A stretch of 6,445 nucleotides of DNA from Promethearchaeota archaeon (GTDB lineage Archaea > Asgardarchaeota > Lokiarchaeia > Sigyniarchaeales > SOKP01). Location of the stretch: positions 1 through 6,445 of the forward strand of contig JAUWZT010000199.1 of NCBI GenBank assembly GCA_030615145.1, written 5' to 3'. Under the pieces are notes generated by a model. That model was given only the letters and a program-made list of their open reading frames with translations. It had not been told where the DNA came from and searched no databases. The position numbers and the translations under genes are program-made. Below are positions 5,260-6,445 of the stretch, in pieces (the first letter of the stretch is position 1; every line of letters starts with the position of its first letter).

Positions 5260-5600
5260 CGGAAGATATAAAAAAAGTAAAAGAATTAAAATCTTTATCA
5301 ATCAGAAAGTTAAAAGAAAAAGTTAATGAAATAAAAAATGAGTTAGATAAAGAAGAGCAAAAAATTATAACATATTCTAAGAATTTCACCCTTTCCCTTT
5401 CTAATTATTGTCAAAATCAATGCGGATATTGTTTTTATAATTATAGGATCGCTAAAGAAACAGGGGAAAAAAATGTTGTGTTAATTGAAGATGAAAAAAT
5501 CGATTTGATAATTCAAAATGCGGCGCAATATGGATGTAAGGAAGCTTTATTAATGTCAGGTGAATTTCCAGATAGTTTTCAGATAGTTCAGAAAGATTAG
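5256..5600 (+). CDS. cofG: CofG (Fo synthase subunit 1), N-terminal part before a frameshift
   Basis: This is the radical SAM half of 7,8-didemethyl-8-hydroxy-5-deazariboflavin synthase up to a -1 frameshift. The family converts the CofH product into the deazaflavin Fo, the chromophore of F420. A Lys/Glu-rich helical segment (about 5-38) leads to ITYSKNFTLSLSNYCQNQCG, where Cys52, Cys56 and Cys59 form C-x3-C-x2-C, the ligands of the [4Fe-4S] cluster. ALLMSGEFPDSF (97-108) is the usual strand carrying the GE motif. After that, the frame runs through 6 unrelated residues to TAG at 5598-5600, while the family sequence resumes in the -1 frame. The start is the ATG of the ATGA overlap with arfC. 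Read together with the next entry, it gives about 373 residues, in the normal size range. Confidence 0.85.
   Translation: MTEDIKKVKELKSLSIRKLKEKVNEIKNELDKEEQKIITYSKNFTLSLSNYCQNQCGYCFYNYRIAKETGEKNVVLIEDEKIDLIIQNAAQYGCKEALLMSGEFPDSFQIVQKD
5576..5579 (+). other. Frameshift site in cofG (TTTT run)
   Basis: The upstream frame reads GAT AGT TTT CAG. The downstream frame is open only after a TAG at 5573-5575 and reads TTT TCA GAT AGT. The shift therefore maps to the short segment 5576 to about 5595. One extra T in the TTTT run would give a continuous protein reading PDSF-SDSSERLEK into the conserved second half. A missed base, a true one-base deletion, or slippage of tRNA-Phe from TTT to TTT by one base would all explain it. 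The two halves are otherwise intact, which argues against an old pseudogene. Confidence 0.75.
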
Positions 5601-6376
5601 AAAAAAGAAATTTTGGCGATTTCTTACAATTTGTTAAGAATTTAAGCACAAATCTATTAAACATGAATTTTCTACCTCATACCAACATTGGCTTGCTTAC
5701 ATTTGAGCAATTAAAAAGTTTAAAGGAATATAACGCTAGTATGGGTTTAATGTTAGAGAGTACTTGCAAAAATCTTTTTAAAAGAGGTGGAGTTCACGAA
5801 AACTCGCCTGGTAAAATACCTGAAAATCGTATCGAACACATTGAAAATGCAGGAAAGTTAAAAATTCCCTTCACTACTGGTTTATTATTAGGAATTGGAG
5901 AGAGTTTTGAAGATAGGATAAAAGATCTGTTTTTAATTAAGGAAATCAATCTTCAATATGGTCATATACAAGAGGTTATCATACAAAACTTTATAGAGAA
6001 AAAGGGCATACGATATAATCCAAGAACCCCCATAACTATTGAAGACACCCTCAAAACTGCTGGAATCGCAAAACTAATATTTGAAAATGAGATTGCCATT
6101 CAAGTACCGCCCAATTTAATCCATAATTACGAAAAAGAAGCCATAGAAATGGGTATTGATGATTTTGGTGGAATCTCCCCTTTTACCTTAGATTATATCA
6201 ACCCAGAGCATCCTTGGCCTAAAATTGATTATTTAAAAAAGATTTGCGACCAAGATGGATATAATCTTAAAGAAAGACTCCCAATTTATAAAAAATTTAT
6301 TAATAAAATAGGATTCTGTTCAGAAAATATTAAAAAAAACATAGATAATATTAATCTAAATGCCTCAGATATATAA
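5576..6376 (+). CDS. cofG: CofG (Fo synthase subunit 1), C-terminal part after the frameshift
   Basis: This carries the rest of the CofG barrel in the -1 frame relative to the first part. Conserved CofG stretches are present in order: LLNMNFLPHTNIG (about 5654-5692), ASMGLMLEST with a following HENSPGKIPENR (about 5738-5830), IPFTTGLLLGIGES (about 5864-5905), YGHIQEVIIQNFIEKKG (about 5957-6007) and IQVPPNL (about 6100-6120). The C-terminal FGGISPFTLDYINPEHPWP (about 6163-6219) is typical of the Fo synthase family. The first ATG in this frame is at 5663, but codons before it (FGDFLQFVKNLS) also fit the family. Translation from 5663 alone would lack the iron-sulfur site and is unlikely to be active. 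The end overlaps the next gene by 17 nt. Confidence 0.85.
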   Translation, partial: FSDSSERLEKRNFGDFLQFVKNLSTNLLNMNFLPHTNIGLLTFEQLKSLKEYNASMGLMLESTCKNLFKRGGVHENSPGKIPENRIEHIENAGKLKIPFTTGLLLGIGESFEDRIKDLFLIKEINLQYGHIQEVIIQNFIEKKGIRYNPRTPITIEDTLKTAGIAKLIFENEIAIQVPPNLIHNYEKEAIEMGIDDFGGISPFTLDYINPEHPWPKIDYLKKICDQDGYNLKERLPIYKKFINKIGFCSENIKKNIDNINLNASDI

Positions 6377-6445
6377 TCACATCGAACCAGAAATAAAAAG
6401 AATTCTTAAAAAAGCAGAGGATTCAGAGGAAATAACCTCAGAAGA
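6360..6445 (+). CDS. cofH: Probable CofH (Fo synthase subunit 2), N-terminal fragment cut by the window edge
   Basis: An ATG at 6360 opens a frame that stays open to the window end, 28 complete codons. It reads EPEIKRILKKAEDSEEITSE after an 8-residue lead. This resembles the N-terminal helix of CofH, where a segment ending in LT-x-EEA precedes the radical SAM barrel. CofH joins tyrosine to 5-amino-6-ribitylaminouracil by radical SAM chemistry, producing the CofG substrate. The 17-nt overlap with cofG and the usual pairing of the two genes support the call. No radical SAM cysteines are reached within the window, and no strong Shine-Dalgarno is visible. Confidence 0.6.
   Translation, partial: MPQIYNHIEPEIKRILKKAEDSEEITSE

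Noticed and set aside
5195..5664. Two antisense open frames over arfC-cofG
   Set aside because: Both are Phe/Ser/Leu-rich reverse complements of AT-rich coding sequence. The second crosses the cofG frameshift region by chance.
5663..6376. Independent radical SAM-like gene starting at ATG 5663
   Set aside because: It lacks the iron-sulfur cysteines and matches only the second half of CofG; conserved sequence precedes the ATG, so it is the continuation of the broken gene.
1..6445. CRISPR arrays, tRNA or rRNA genes, insertion sequences
   Set aside because: No regularly spaced repeats, no tRNA-like or rRNA-like stretches, and no transposase motifs were seen; nearly all sequence is accounted for by protein-coding genes.

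Overview
The window is AT-rich (roughly 30% GC by eye), gene-dense and archaeal. It carries a eukaryote-like ubiquitin-conjugation gene set and the archaeal-type enzymes MptA, ArfC and CofG/CofH. That combination and the base composition best suit an Asgard archaeon, probably Lokiarchaeia-like; this is an inference from gene content, not a phylogenetic result. Translation starts have GGTGA/GAGGT-type Shine-Dalgarno sequences, and genes in the two plus-strand runs abut or overlap.

Region 1 (1-2305, plus strand) is an apparent ubiquitin-system operon. It contains the 3' part of an E2 conjugating enzyme with HPN motif and catalytic Cys, an Rpn11/CSN5-like JAMM deubiquitinase with a complete metal site, and a six-helix membrane protein. 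The membrane protein has a Thr/Arg-rich linker and a C-terminal RING-like zinc domain, which makes it a candidate membrane-anchored E3 ligase. No E1 or ubiquitin-like gene is visible; they may lie upstream of the window.

Region 2 (2356-3312, minus strand) is mptA, encoding GTP cyclohydrolase of the MptA/FolE2 family. It is convergent with region 1, and an 8-bp inverted repeat lies between the two. Conserved MptA sequence extends about 60 codons upstream of the first ATG, yet that extension has no ATG, GTG or TTG codon. The likeliest start is an ATT at 3312-3310 behind a GGTG.

Region 3 (3313-3431) is a very AT-rich divergent promoter region with TATA-like sequences in both directions and a 14-bp palindrome.

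Region 4 (3432-6445, plus strand) is a tightly overlapping operon for the deazaflavin (Fo/F420) and riboflavin precursor pathway. It holds an amidohydrolase of the COG0402 deaminase type, arfC, cofG broken by one -1 frameshift at a TTTT run, and the first 28 codons of a probable cofH. ArfC makes the ribitylamino-pyrimidine, a deamination gives 5-amino-6-ribitylaminouracil, and CofH and CofG use that with tyrosine to make Fo. The ArfC here lacks a fused deaminase domain, so the overlapping amidohydrolase is an attractive candidate for the deaminase of the archaeal pathway, which to my knowledge is not assigned.
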